Translations under genes and position numbers: made by a program
Shown here: one piece after another, positions 32,709 through 45,585 of the stretch
Layout: each line of letters begins with the position of its first letter
Numbering within the stretch: position 1 is the first letter of the stretch
Assembly (NCBI GenBank): GCA_017311185.1
Contig: JAESUZ010005462.1
Location: 3,968,001 to 4,032,000, forward strand
Direction: 5' to 3'
Source of the DNA: Proteles cristata cristata
Lineage: Eukaryota > Chordata > Mammalia > Carnivora > Hyaenidae
DNA: 64,000 nt
The notes under the pieces: model-generated
Databases searched by the model: none
The model's input: the letters and a program-made list of their open reading frames with translations, nothing else
What the model was told of the DNA's origin: nothing

Positions 32709-33939
32709 CTCTGCTAGGTCATTTCCTTTCCAGCTGGGAGGTTGAGAGAGAGGGCAGGGCTCTGGACCCCTCAGCTTCCCTCATGTTCACTCTGCCTCTG
32801 TCTCTTCTGCTCTTGGGCTTCCATGTGAAAGGAAATTTGAGAAAAGGTTTCTGCTGGTGTGGACAGCAGAAAACGGAGATGAATAACAAGTATCTGGCAG
32901 TGTTTTGGTGAAGGTTGGAGAAGGTGTAAAAAAGCAAACAGTGATGAGGACATAGGTATTCAAAAAACGATTGTCATTTTTAAGGAATAAGATTTTCCTT
33001 AAGTCATAGGAATCAATAACTTATTATTTTAATGATTTTTTATGTTGTTGAAGAAAATAATATAATTTCAAAAATTTGTTGTTTATTGACTTGATTGAAT
33101 AGTGTGTTAAACAGTGTCTCAGTTATATAACAACTTACTTTGAGTCCCTGACTTGGGACTTACAGGCAAGAAGCTGGTGTAAGAGTTCCCTGTAGTGCTT
33201 CAGGAAACTCAAGATGCTGTGTGCTGCTGCTGCTTGGACCTGAGAGAAGGCTAAGGGAAGCAGTGAGTTCAGTTTTGGGAAAAGACATTCCTGTTCTTGC
33301 TCTACCCTTTTACCTTGTGTCTTGGGCTCACCTAACCCTGTCCCAAGCTGCTGTGTAACCTCCAGTCTGCCTAGAGTCTCCCCTTACCTCTCTATGTCTC
33401 TCCTTTTCACATGAATGTATCAGAATTTTGTACAGAGTCCTGTGTATCAGGCTTTGCAACATGCACCTCTCCCTTTGAGATGGGTTCAGCTCCCTAGCAA
33501 CCCACCAGAGAGACTTTGCATTTGACAGTCCAGTCTTGTTTGACTAGCTCTGGATTATATCTACAGAGTTATTGAGACTACTATTCCTCTTTAGATTAAC
33601 TTTTCTAGTCAGAGTGGAAGTTAATGAAATCTTGAAAGTCACCATTTTCCAAGATGAATTCATCCAAGACAAAGAGGGGGAGAGATGGAGGCCACTTTTG
33701 AGATCATACAGATTGAAAATCAACACATTTTACTGCATGTGTAAAATGAGATCAACATCCTTAACTTGAAGGTGTGACAGGACCACTTTGTCTTTTGAGA
33801 CTATTAGATGTAAGGAATCCTGGATTTTAAGCCAGGTATATCTGGTTTCAGAGATGTCAGTCAACAAAGAGATTGACCCATGAGGCAGATGGTCTTCATA
33901 CTTGGCTGTCATCAAAGCCTTCTTCCTTGCACATACACC
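32709..33939. other. No gene recognised
   Basis: 1.2 kb of mixed unique sequence. Short opposed frames at 33544-33769 have no domain. Confidence 0.4.
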
Positions 33940-34330
33940 GGTTCCTCAAAGCAAGATTCTGGCCTTGAGTCAGACCTAGCTTTAGCAACTTGTTTAGCTA
34001 ATGCAAAGTGGGTGTACAGGTCCCTTGGAATGCTTGCTTTGGGGAGTACTCCCATGGAAACTGGCTGCCCACTGGTATAGTCTATTGGTTGGGATCTTGA
34101 CTGAACTCCTAGTCAATAGCCAGAATCATCAACTTCCAGTCCAATGAATGAGCCATCTTGCACACCTAGCTCAGCTGAGATGTTCCGTGACTGAAGTCCT
34201 TGCTGACATCTATGTGTAAGACTCCAACTGAGAAATACCTAGCTGAGGCCAGTCTATGCGCACAAACATGAGAGGTTATGAACCGCATGCTGGGTCATTA
34301 TGCAGCAGTAGATAACAAGAATGGGTAGGG
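33940..34330 (+). mobile_element. Possible MaLR/MLT-type LTR, decayed
   Basis: GAGCCATCTTGCACACCTAGC, CAACTGAGAAATACCTAGCTGAGGCC and GTCATTATGCAGCAGTAGATAACA recall the distal half of MaLR LTRs. Identification is tentative and boundaries are guesses. Confidence 0.3.
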
Positions 34331-37299
34331 ATGGGTCAGCCGGTGTTTGCATATGGTTATTTTTCTGTGAGTTTACATAATGGACCACAGCTCTATCACA
34401 CTGGTAGTTCTATTTTTAGTCATGACACTGTTGGAAGGAGTGGTGGGCTTGGCTCAGTGGCCTCAGAAAACTTTAGAAACCTCCAGGCACCTGAAGCCAC
34501 AGGGTCAAGTTCTGGAAAGGCTGTCTTGGCCTCTTAATGACCTCAGTCCTATTCTCCTGATTCATTAGGTTTTCTGAGCTTTCATAATAAAGAAGCAGAA
34601 GGCTTTAAGCATAGACAGACAACACCTGGTTCAGAGGAAAAATCATTTGTGATCTGATGGCCAGAGAGATTGAGAAGATAATTGGCTCAAGAAGCCTGGA
34701 GGCTTTAAAACATGATGGCTGACAATATAATCATATGTGATCTCAGCAAGAAAGAAAAACTGATGTTCTGACACCAGGAGCTGTTGAATGACTCAGATTT
34801 TGAAAGGGTACTTATGGAAGATAAAGGGGCCCATCATCAACTACACATACATCCATGAGGAATGGACTTGTACAATTAGTGCTGAAAGAGCAAAAGCAGA
34901 GACTAAGCTGTGGCTTAGGAAATGTTAAGGATGCAACAAGAGGTTTTCAAAGTGATATTTGGAGTAAGTTCCACATGGTATGTGTAGACTCTACGCTTGA
35001 GGCAGGTGGTGTCATGCTAAGAGGTGAAAGTGTCAACACAGACTATTTAATTCTAAATTTATACCTGACCTTTCCTTAGAGGAGGGTGACATCAAAATTC
35101 AAATGAATACGACAGATAGAAGATAATTAACAGGGCATTAAAATCCCAAATAAGTGAACAACATGTTGCTTAATTACATTAAATTGGTCTTAGTTTGGGC
35201 ATTGAATTTGATGGTGTCTTCTGATATCCTTAGCGGGAAATAATGAAGAAATATGGGCCTCATTATAGTACATTTGGATGGATTTATGGCTGATGGAACA
35301 ACCCAAAGTTTATACATTTGAAGTGGTATATTGGGATTGTGGACACAGAAGGTGAGTGGAGCCAGGAGGGGCTCCCAACTGCCCCTGCTCTGTAGGCAGT
35401 ACCCAGGACCTCAACTGTGCCTGACTTCTCTGCTCAAAATTCCTCTTTTTATTACTTTAGTCACCCACTGTCACAAGGTTGGAAGGAAAGGTGACCAGTG
35501 ACTCTGTTTTCTTCTCAGAGAGTTGGTGTCTAATCTTCCTTATTTGAGCTTCCTTTTTATTCCAAATTCTTGTTGTTACAAAAGCTCCTGAACCTTTGGT
35601 AATTTCACAATGTAATTAGATTGATTTTTAGCCTTTTCTCACTGCTGGCTAACTAACTTTCTTCGTTCTGTTCATTTTTTACTGTCCCTTTTACATGAGC
35701 TTTCCAGATTCCAACATATTATCACTATTTTCTCTTCTCTTGTTCTCTCCATCTTGTGGGTTCACATCTAAAAAAAATCCTTAACTAGTTTTAGTAAGAT
35801 TTCCACAGGAATAGAAAGTTGCATTCAAACAACTTCTCTACCCTGGAAACCAGTGTTTTGTATTTCCAAGAGTCAAAGTATAACTGGCTCATAGGGTATG
35901 TCAGAGTGAAAGATCCTATATAGTTTTTCAGGATGGAAGCTTGATAATCCCTGTTGCACTGGGAGGTTTCTGAAGAAAGATGAACTCTGCAAAATGTTTC
36001 ACTAACTGTGAGTTTCTGTGGAAATTTTATGTCCATTTACCAGGTTCAGATTTCAGGTCACAAAGACCCTGACAACAAACCTTTCAAAATTACCCCACAG
36101 CTATGAGGCCCACACTAAAGACAGGTAATATGATTCTGGATGATCAGCCATATGTCTCTCAGCTTTCACCTTCCCCTCTTCCACTGTTTGCTGTATTATC
36201 TCTAGGTATCTCTCCCATCTTTTTCCTCTTTCTTTTTCCCCCAGCCTTACATATTAGTAGCCACTACAAATGTCCCTGAGGGTTATTAAGTAATAGAGAT
36301 TTCTAACATCTAAGCAATGTAGTGGAAGTCTTTGCATGCATAATTTGCACACAGTATTTGCAGAATTTCAGAAGAGAAAACTAATCTGTTAGGTTTAAGC
36401 ATTTAAATTACATAATACATGATTTGACTCCATTAATGCTTGACATGAAAACCTTAGCTCCAACTTCTTTATTTATAAAGAATGGAATGAAAGGCATGTA
36501 GAACATAAAAGAGAAACTGACCCATCAGTCACTTAAGTAAATTCTTAAGTATAATTATTCAAGATGTGGCAACCGTCAGTAAAAAAAAAAAAAAAGAACA
36601 GAAAAAGAACAGGAGGGTATGTAAAATCCTATTATGGTTCATCAGAATGTCCTTGTTCCCTGTGAGCTGATCCCATGGAAGGATGTGCTGCCTTTGCTGG
36701 CTCTCTGTGTGTTAGCTGCACAATGGTCCATGGTCATAAGAGAAGGATGTTAGTACTGGATATACTCAGACGACTCCCTTCTATTATGGTTTAAAACTTT
36801 CCAAGTTCTGTGGCTGGTGGGCCTCATTATTTAATTGGAGACATTTCAGAATTCAAAGCATGGTCCTGGTTTCTACCTCTTCTTTCTTTGGAGTGAGAAT
36901 GTGAAATCTCTGAATGAGGCCCTTATGCTCCACTCAGTGCTAATGACATTGAATGTCACACTACTGTCCAGAGACTCTCATTCTAGATGCCATACTGTCA
37001 ATCAATCCAAATTTGTGATTTGTGCCAGAAGAATGCACAGGGAATTCAAGAGTATAAACCAGTGCTTTGGAAGATCATACATTTGTACAGCAAAATAGTC
37101 CCAATTAGGGTCACAGTAGGTAGCCTTGCCCCTCCATACCCAATCACTTTGTGATTTTACTTGCTCTCACTCATTACTATTTTTGGTTACAGGAAATCCA
37201 GTTTATCAATGAAGCCTTATGGCTTCTCATTGCACTTTTTTCCTGTGTTCATCCATTCAGTCTTTAAGTGACAGAGCACTTCCCAGAGCTTGAGTGTTG
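34331..37299. other. No gene recognised
   Basis: Almost 3 kb without a repeat I can name. Frames are all under 90 codons. 34600-35080 looks compositionally different (purine-rich, few AT runs) and might be decayed retroviral interior or an old retrocopy, but I have no match. An A run lies at 36581-36595. Confidence 0.35.
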
Positions 37300-37435
37300 C
37301 TCATGGCTCCACCATTATTTTAACTCCATGATCTTAGTACAAGTTCTCAACCTTTCTAATCTCAGTTTCATCTCTTGTGAATGAATGGTTTTTACTAGAT
37401 AACTTTTCCAACTCAGATATTCTATTATCATTTTC
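37300..37435 (+). repeat. MIR fragment
   Basis: CTCCACCATTATTTTAACTCC, CTCAACCTTTCTAATCTCAGTTTCATCTCTTG and GAATGGTTTTTACTAGATAAC fit a decayed MIR. Confidence 0.6.
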
Positions 37436-38972
37436 CCCATTTGGTCATTCTCTCACTTTCCTTTCCTTTTCATTGAACTTGCTGATATTATAGGATGATG
37501 TCTCTCATTATTCCTTCTGTTGTTATTTCATTCATCCCCTCTCTCCTTTCTTCATGTGATTGTTTATCTCCCCTTCTTCATCCCATCAGTTGGATTACCT
37601 ACTTGTGGGGCTTATCTGTTGTGGTTTCTTTGTTCTTTCCCTCCCTAGTTCATGAAACCAGTCTTCAAGGAGAAGGAATTACATCTTTAGATTCTTTCTT
37701 AATTCCTAGGTGATATGCATATCTATAGTTCAAGAGGTGTCATCTTTTGCTCTAATAGTTCCTGAACATGTTCTTCATCCTTCATTTTGGAAAATTAGCT
37801 TAAGCTTTATTAAGAGCTTACATACTTGAGACCATACAGTGTGCTTGTCTGCCTGAAAATCCTTAATGAGACCTCTGAGAAGGATGAGGAGTATTTGCCT
37901 TTTTGCCCCAAACATGGTTGAGACATTTAATACAGGTGAACCCTAACAATGTAATATTCCTCCACGTGTTTTGCCAAAAGTGTAATTTTCCAAAATTTAG
38001 CCCTATGTAGTGAAATCTATTGTTCTTACCTAAGCACAGAGACCTCAGAATAAGAGGCTAGCCTGACAAAATAAACAGGCCTAAGTTTTATAATATGTTT
38101 TCTTTCATCTTAGTTTTAGAGACTTAGTTTTCTTCAAGTTGTTCTTTTCAGCCAAACAGGCATCTTCAAGGGAAAGAAGATAATAATACTGGTGTCTGGA
38201 GGATAATAGAATTTATCATAGTCAAAACATGAAAAGACAGCAACCTTATAACTATATACTGTTCCTACTAAATTCACCATCAGTTTTGGCAGTTGTGCAT
38301 AATGAATACAAGTGTGTTCATGATGAAAATGTTATTGAAGTTTATTTGAAATCTGTTACCTCTTACTATAATTATTTCCACTTTCTTGCTAAAGGAATTA
38401 CAATAATTGGAGCATGATATAGTCCTGGATTCTTACTTTTCTAACCTCTTTTATAAGTAGGGGTGACATTTGTCACTGTGACAGATATACCAAATTTCAA
38501 GCCAATTAGACATAAACATTGATCTGCTGTGGATCTCTGGGAATGTTTCTTCTTTCCTGAAAAAGGGGACAGATATAGCTGATATGGTCTTTTCTCTTGC
38601 TTCCTGACTTAAATGTGAATGTATTGGTTGGAATTGTGTAACTATCTTGCAACATGAGGGACAGGACAGAGACATAAGCCCTGGCATTATTGAGTTGCTG
38701 AACCAACACTAACAACTGCTTACATTGAAACTTCATATTATGTTGAAAAGTGAACCCTTCTTTAAAGGCTATTCAGTTTTCTGTTATGTACAGTGATGTA
38801 CTTTCCCTAACCCATAGATAATCTCTCAAATATTTTTTTACAAGGAAATTATATCTATTCTCTGTTCTTCCTTCTAGTAACAGACTAAAACATACTTTTA
38901 TTCGCTTGCTATAAACACCATTCTCTGGAAATCTATGTGTCTATCAAGACCCCACCCAAATAAACATTGATT
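37436..38972. other. No gene recognised
   Basis: About 1.5 kb of AT-rich unique sequence. Confidence 0.4.
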
Positions 38973-38989
38973 AGAACATTTTTATTTGA

Positions 38990-39211
38990 GGGGCGCCTGG
39001 GTGGCTCCGTTGGTTAAACATCCAACATCGGCTCAGGTCATGATCTCATGGTTCGTGGGTTCAAACCCCCTGTCGGACTCTGTGCTGACAGCTCAGAGCC
39101 TGGAGCCTGTTTCTGATTCTGTCTCCCTCTCTCTCTGACCCTCCCCTGCTCACGTTCTCTCTCTCTCTCTCTCTCAGAAATATATAAAACATTTTTTAAA
39201 AAATCTTAAAA
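38990..39211 (+). mobile_element. Can-SINE, intermediate subfamily
   Basis: Starts GGGGCGCCTGGGTGGCTCCG. It combines the older GCTGACAGCTCAGAGCCTGG with the younger TCTGACCCTCCCCTGCTCACG. Flanks AGAACATTTTTATTTGA (38973-38989) and AGAACGTTCTTATTTGG (39212-39228) are target duplications. Confidence 0.96.
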
Positions 39212-39228
39212 AGAACGTTCTTATTTGG

Positions 39229-39814
39229 AAGACTTCATGGGGTCTTCCTGCTCAGAGCCAACAGGAGATCTAGTGATACAGCCAAGCAGGCTGGTGGTTG
39301 GAGTAGAGGGGCAATTATATGAGGAGGGCTTGTGTGTAGGAAAGATTCAGCTAGGGGAAAATCTCATATTAATGCCAGGAGGAAACAACCTAGTACTTCT
39401 CTGTTCAGTCAAGCCCTTCTCCTTCCTGCTCACTGCCTCCCCTGCTATTTTGGAGATTATGATTAGGTTCGCCCATTTAACCGTCATAGTTTGACATGGT
39501 TAGACTTGAAAATCATGACTTTTTCCTTGTCTCAGACATGAACAAATCAACCTTGATCCTTTATCTGCCACTCCCTCTCTAATAAATTAGCAGAGTTTAC
39601 ATAACCCACAGTCTGGTAGTTTATACCGGGCATCATTAAACACTATTATGCAGCTTGATTTCTTGGCATCAGCACATACCTTTCTGGGTGGAATTTTCCT
39701 TCTATTTGTTAGTTTGTGAAGGCAGAAAATATTGTCGCTGTCTTTTGTATGACTTTTTAAAAAATGTGAGAAGGTGGTAAACCTTGCTTTAATAACCGTT
39801 TAACAGTAGCTCGC
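39229..39814. other. No gene recognised
   Basis: Unique. The 89-codon frame at 39225-39494 starts inside the target duplication and has no recognisable domain. Confidence 0.4.
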
Positions 39815-39970
39815 CAGTAGAGAGTACTCATTAAGTGCGAGCCAATGCTGGATGCATTATCCAATTTAATTATTATAATGTGGGTAGGAGATAGGTACTA
39901 TTATTTTACTCACTGACAGATGAGAAAAAAGAGACTATGGAGTGTTGGATAGATCCAAGATTATTTCAGT
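39815..39970 (+). repeat. MIR fragment
   Basis: GAGTACTCATTAAGTGCGAGCC, CATTATCCAATTTAATTATTA, GGTACTATTATTTTACTCACTGACAGATGAGAAAAAAGAG: MIR order. Confidence 0.8.
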
Positions 39971-40384
39971 TTGGGGTATGTGTGGTCAATATCATCTGTG
40001 TTGCAAGTGTCTGGAAAGAGGTAGACCATAGTCCAGATTCTCACTTTTCTTGGCTTCTGAGAGATTCATGGTATCTAACATGACTAGTGTAGGGCAGAAT
40101 TATATGGTCTGCTGATCCATGTACTTGGACTTTAAGGTCAAATTATTGAATTTCAACATGGTGTCTGGGGGTTAAGTGTTCATGACCTACAAGATTAATT
40201 TGTTCCAGTTTTCTCAATTTTATGAAAGAGAAAAATTAGTCATAAATGAGTTAATTGATCTATCTAAATTTAATTAGCAACCAAGATTAAGGCCTCTTAA
40301 TTCTCAATTTAGCACAGGTTATACCAGAGGTACTGTGTATTCAATTTGTGTCGGATTTCTCACCAAAACTGCTCTTGCTTCCCC

Positions 40385-40640
40385 TATAACAGTGGTTCTC
40401 AAAATGAGGTCTGTAGACTTTTGGGGCCCTGGGAGACTCAGTCCCTTTCACTGTTGCACTGATGATGTCAAAATAGAGGTGGACAAAATGCTGGTTTCTG
40501 GTCATTATATTTCTTCACATGCTCCCAGTGAAAACTAAATAAGCAAAGACAAAACTAGTTTCATTTAAGAATGTCCTAAATGAAACAATTAAAAAAAAAT
40601 CAGTGCTTATGTATCATCTTGGCGCTAGAGGACAGGTCCT
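40385..40640 (+). mobile_element. hAT-type DNA transposon relic
   Basis: Begins with the hAT terminal motif ACAGTGGTTCTCAAAATGAGG, then GTAGACTTTTGGGGCCCTGGGAGAC and TTGCACTGATGATGTCAAAAT. I recognise a non-autonomous hAT family; the subfamily is uncertain and the right end unclear. Confidence 0.5.
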
Positions 40641-40904
40641 ATTCACATTTTGGGTGACAGAATGGGAAGTCTCCATCAGGCATTTCTACTGCATACCTAA
40701 ACTGTAGTGGTCATCTTGAGGAAAGCAACATGCAAAACTGAACCATAAGCTAAACTAGCTGCTTTCTTCATGGACAGTATTTTTATGTGCAAGACAACTG
40801 ACCAAAAAAAAATTTATCGTTATTTAGAGTTGAGTATGTGACATATATTTTCTCAAAAAATGAAGGAAATTAATTTCTTTAGGGAAGAAACTGATTGTAT
40901 TGGT

Positions 40905-41841
40905 TGCCAATGGGGGCCACTCTTCCGCGCCCTGGTGGAGCTGTACGGGGCCAAGGAGCCCCCGTCCCCCTGAGAGCCTACCCTGGCCCTGCCCAGCATG
41001 GTGGGGCAGCCTGCACAGGCCCTCTGAGTGAGCCTCCCCACCTGGGGTCCAGGCAGGCGGGGCGGCAACAGCCCAGGGGTCCCCAGGCCTCCTTTCCTCC
41101 CTGTGTCCCTCCTCCCAGCTTCCCCAGGGCAACCTCCTTCTTACTTAGCCCCCACCTCCTGAGTCTGTATGTCTCCCTCCAGGGATCTCTGTCTTTTTCT
41201 GTAACACTCTTCTGTCTGGGTCTGGATTGCGTGGCTTGACTCTGAATCTCTGTTCTTTCACTGTGATTCCACTCTCTCTGTGACTCTGTTTTTGTCTCCC
41301 AGATTCTAAATCTCTCGCACACCCTCTCTCTGTCTCCCTTGCCCACACACATGCTCTGTGTCTGTCTCCTGTCCACATCTGCCTGCATTCTCTCTGGGTC
41401 CCTGTGACTGGCTTTCTGTTTTTTTCTGTTGACCATCCCAAAAGCAAGAGAAACTTCCAGCCACTGCTGCCCACCCTGTGCAGGGGATGTTCATCTCCAG
41501 ACCTGCCTGCATGGTTCCATCCATCACTCATGGCCTCATCCTGGCTCCACTGGCCTCCAACAGAGAGAAGGTGCCAGCCCACCTCCCAGGGCAAGCGCTC
41601 CAGAACACACCTGCCCCTCCCCACCATGGCCACCTCCCTGGAACTCTGTCCAGCTGTTGGACTGCCCTAGGCATCCCAGCTCTGGGCATTGTCTTGTGTG
41701 CTTCCCAGGCCCCAGGGGGAGAGGAGGGGAAGGAAAGAAAAGGGGGAGGCAGCTGGGGAAGGGGAAAAAAGGAGGAAGGGGAGGGGCCTCCATCTCTAAT
41801 TTCATAATAAACAAACACTTTATTTTCTAAAAAACAAAAAA
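40905..41841 (+). pseudogene. GC-rich block: probable 3' end of a processed retrocopy
   Basis: An abrupt island of high GC in AT-rich DNA. Its left end can be read as a protein C-terminus, GPLFRALVELYGAKEPPSP followed by TGA at 40971-40973. About 830 bases of C-rich, 3'-UTR-like sequence follow, then AATAAA at 41806-41811 and, 18 bases later, an A-rich run (41829-41841) that could be a decayed poly-A tail. This is the layout of a 5'-truncated retrocopied mRNA. I do not recognise the parent: ALVELYG resembles the AFVELYG of BCL2-family proteins, but nothing else supports that. Overlapping frames of 90-160 codons on both strands here reflect high GC, not genes. Target duplications were not found. 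Confidence 0.55.
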
Positions 41842-42465
41842 CTTTGAGTTTTGAAGTGAAAACTAAAATTTTGGAAAACTTTTATTCATTGCTATAAGCT
41901 TTATAGCTTCCTAATACTTAAAGATATTTCCAGTAAGATAAGATATTATTAGAGGTCATTTTAACTATTATGTAGTATTTAGTATTATGTTCAGCATAGG
42001 AAGGTCTGTATAGCTCAGTGAACCCATAGTTTCAAATACCAATGTATGATGTTTCAAACTCATGCAAGAGAAACAAATGGGTTTTAAGGTAACAGTATAG
42101 AAAGTTCTTTGATATGGTTTCAGATTCTGTATTACAACTCCTCTTTAAGAAATACTGCTTGCCAATTTTGTTGTCTTATCAAAGAATATCCATAATTATC
42201 TGATAAAGAATTGAAAAACATTTCCCCTTTCCCCATTACATATTTACATATAATTGAATTTGGATTTTATTCATATCCAGTTCATACTTGAACTGAAACA
42301 ACTTATTGCAAAAAATGAATATAAAGCTGATGTGAAAGCCCAACTGTCTTCTATTAAGCCAGACATAAATGAGATTTGCAACAATAGAAAACAATGCCAC
42401 ATATTTTTAATTTTATTTTGGAAAACAGTTTTTCTTCATACAGGTATATACGCTAACATGTAATA
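41842..42465. other. No gene recognised
   Basis: AT-rich unique sequence downstream of the GC-rich block. Confidence 0.4.
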
Positions 42466-42483
42466 CATTTATTTTTTATTTTA

Positions 42484-42718
42484 TTTTATTTATTTATTTT
42501 TAATTTTTTAATGTTTTATTTATTTCTAGGAGACAGAGGGAGAGACAGTGTGAGCAGGGGGGGCGGTCAGAGAGAGAGGGAGTCACAGACTGAAACAGGC
42601 TCCAGGCTCTGAGCTGGCAGTCAGCACAGAGCCCGATGCGGGGCTCGAACCCACGAACCGCGAGATCATGACCTAAGCGAAAGTTGGACACTTAACCGAC
42701 TAAGCCACCCAGGCGCCC
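42484..42718 (-). mobile_element. Can-SINE, young subfamily, antisense
   Basis: Near-consensus copy, minus-strand head GGGCGCCTGGGTGGCTTAGT. Young diagnostics are present (GAGCTGGCAGTCAGCACAG, GTCACAGACTGAAACAGG, TATTTCTAGGAGA). 18-base duplications CATTTATTTTTTATTTTA at 42466-42483 and 42719-42736. Confidence 0.96.
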
Positions 42719-42770
42719 CATTTATTTTTTATTTTAAATAAATGGATTAATATTTAAAACTTGTGTGTCT

Positions 42771-42807
<37 letters not shown>

Positions 42808-42813
42808 ATGTGT
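42771..42813. repeat. (TG)n(CG)n repeat, Z-DNA-prone
   Basis: 43 bases of strictly alternating purine-pyrimidine: TG units, then CGCGCGCG, then CACATGTGT. Confidence 0.97.
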
Positions 42814-43279
42814 TCAAAGACCCTCTGTATAGGGCCTTTAATAGTTTTTAAGCATATGAAAGAATCTTAAGTCCAAGAAATTTGTGAATAACTGTCATAA
42901 GGAAGTGTTAAAAGACCCTAAGAGAATTCCTAGTTTTCTTTCTTCCTTTGGCACCTGGGGAGGTGGATGGCTAGACTCTAAAATATTACTTTCACTATGC
43001 CATCCAGGTGGAGTTTTGCTCTTCCTTTGGGCCCTAGAATTACTGCTTTCATTTTCTGATGGAGTCCAAATCCTTTGTACCAAATTTAGTGGAAACTGGC
43101 TTAGCCAAGAATGCAAATACTCACCTTGAACTCTGGTTCTTTTGTCTCTTGGCTGATGCGGTGGGCCACTCACTGATGTAGCCCTTAGCAGAGTTATCTA
43201 TCTTAAGGGAATCAGACCTGTTAGTGGAGCCAGTGGAGTAAAAATATTTTTGCCCAGGTTTTACTACTTGAGGAATCTT
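42814..43279. other. No gene recognised
   Basis: Opposed 81- and 92-codon frames at 42884-43173 mirror each other; no domain in either. Confidence 0.35.
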
Positions 43280-43600
43280 ATTTAGAAAGTCTAGGACTTA
43301 GTGTCTCTGCTACATCAGTAAAATGGGGATAAGAGAACCGGTCATGGGCATTTCTTTCTTACTCTGGTTTGGTGATGTCACCTTGGTAGCTCAAGACCTT
43401 CCATCATAGGTGTATTTATACAACATAAATTGGCAAATGCTATGAATCAGGGATTTCATCTTTTCCTAGAACTGTTATTAAATATTTACCAGCACACCAT
43501 TGCTTGATTTTTATTACCTTGTACAGAAATTAAAATCAACCAATGAAAATAGTGTCTGGCAATAAGTGCTCAATAAAAGCTAGTTGTTACTACTTTGTGG
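43280..43600 (+). repeat. Probable MIR remnants
   Basis: GTGTCTCTGCTACATCAGTAAAATGGGGATAAGAG (43298-43334) and AGTGTCTGGCAATAAGTGCTCAATAAAAGC (43550-43581) are MIR-like core and end pieces separated by unrelated sequence. Confidence 0.5.
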
Positions 43601-45424
43601 GTGCTTAGATAATTCTGATGCATAACAAAGCTTGAGAATGATTGTTTGATTCTTTTGGTAGAAAACAATCTGTCAAAACACATAATATTCAATATATGAA
43701 ACTTCACTGAACTTGCCAGATTGGGGTAATCACATACAAATAATATTGATGCCTATAGATTCAACTTGCTTTTTTTATTAAGGAGAATGAGGTGATCAGC
43801 CCTACACAGTCAAAGACATATGGCCTTGAAACCATTCAGTGGCCCATACAGTGGTCATGTTGCTGTTGCAACATGGCAGAAGTAACATGGCTTCTGTCTC
43901 TTTCTTATAACATTGAGTGAAAAAACAGCTTCTATTTTTTTATTCTTTCAGCTACAGGAGTGGGTTCAGCTAATGAAGGGCTCCTTTTTGAGGGAGTAGG
44001 TAGAGATGTTAGGAGAGGGAAAGAACTTTGTAGAGGGAGGAGAGAACACAGGAAAGACATTCACAGACAGAGTGAACCAGCTTTGTTTTTACCACTGGCT
44101 TTATATATTCATGAAAGGACCTGGAAAGGAAGCTAGGAATTCAGCAAATCCATTCTCAGTTGTTAGAAAAATGCCATATTCCTCCCTATGGCTTAATCAA
44201 GTTTCCTCAGAAATGTCTTCAAGTAGTAAAGTTCTCACAATTTCTTTCTAGAAACAATTCCAATATTCTCAGAGTTGCAGCATTGAAAAGCTTGGCTTGA
44301 AATCAACCCAGACATTTTTTTTTTCATTTTGCTTTTGAATTGAAGAATTGGTCTTTTGAAATATTTTTAAATTACTAAATTTTGTATATAGATGGAGTAA
44401 TAATTAACAAGCTTTGTTTTTCAATGGCAAAGTGAACATTTTCTGGAATTCATACTTTAATATGGTTGGCTCAAAGTACTGAGGACATTCTTTTGGCTTA
44501 TAGACTCACAGAACCATAGAGCTCCAGGCACTTCTAGGTTTTATCTAGGTCAGAATTTTGCCTCTAAGAATGAAAATCTGAGAAAAACGATTATCTCCTC
44601 TATCAGACTTTCCTAGGAATCAGTGCATAAATTTCTCTAAGTTGCTGATTGCCAGAGTTCATAAACAAGTTTGATCTTAGGTAGATTTGATTTAAAGCCT
44701 TTTGATTCAGCTAAATCAATTTTCATTTAGGAAAAAGAAGGAGGAAAAAGAGCAGGAGAGGAGAAAGAGAAGGAAGAAGAAGAAGGGGAGGAGGAGGAGG
44801 AAAAATGAAGGCATATACTGTCTATTTTAAAATAGTGCTTATTTAATTACTTTTTCAGATTAAACCTGCAGTTAAATGAGGAAGCATGATATTAATTTGG
44901 TTTATGTATGTATGGTTACTAATTGAACTAGATACTTGTTAAGTCATTACAAGGTGAAATGTCTCTCATTAAACATATTAATCATGCATTTGGAGGGAAT
45001 ATTTTTAAACACAGTACTCAGGAGGACAGCCACTGTCACAATTAAATAATATACATTTAAATTATTTTGCTTAGGTAAAAATAGGCTTACATATTCTGTA
45101 TATTTCCTTCATGTTTATTTTTATAAAAACAGCATATGGATTTTTAATCTGCTTCATATTTTTAAATGTTACATGTGATCCTTTATAATATAACTCAAAT
45201 GGGCTTTCTTCCAGGTCAACATAGAAATATATAATGATGAATTATGGAGTTTACTCAATCTTCTTCCCCTTCCACTTTTTTCTTATCTTTAAACCAGAAA
45301 AGAGAGATAAAGCTTACTTATTTTTCAACCATTAAATGATTTTCTTCAATTTTAGCTAAATTAATTCAAAAGAAGAAAAAGTTGTTTTTATAGCTGGAAA
45401 CTTCTCTGTTTTAAAATTTTCATC
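43601..45424. other. No gene recognised; purine tract inside
   Basis: AT-rich unique sequence of 1.8 kb. A weak ancient-repeat-like piece, CTCACAGAACCATAGAGCTCC, lies near 44505. The purine tract at 44729-44808 is listed separately. Confidence 0.4.
44729..44808. repeat. Polypurine tract
   Basis: About 80 bases of almost pure A/G (GAAGAAGAAGGGGAGGAGGAGG). Confidence 0.92.
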
Positions 45425-45431
45425 AGAGACT

Positions 45432-45585
45432 CTCAAATGCTGAGAACAAACTGAGGACTGATGGGTGTGGGGGGGAGGGCAGAGATGGGCAATGAGAAGG
45501 GCACTTGTGGAGATGAGCACTGGGTGTTATATAGAAACCAACTTGACAATAAACTATTTGTAAAAAAAATAATTAAAAATGAAAA
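45432..45585 (+). mobile_element. L1 3' UTR insertion, short
   Basis: GAGACTCTCAAATGCTGAGA to ACCAACTTGACAATAAACTATTTG, then an A-rich tail interrupted by T and G. ORF2 is absent. Target duplication not convincingly seen. Confidence 0.9.

Noticed and set aside
41030..41120. CpG island promoter
   Set aside because: The block is GC-rich but CpG-poor outside a few sites, so it does not look like a CpG island.
40824..41830. Several overlapping frames of 90-162 codons on both strands
   Set aside because: High GC removes stop codons in all frames. The frames contradict each other and none has a recognisable domain. I prefer a retrocopy 3' UTR.
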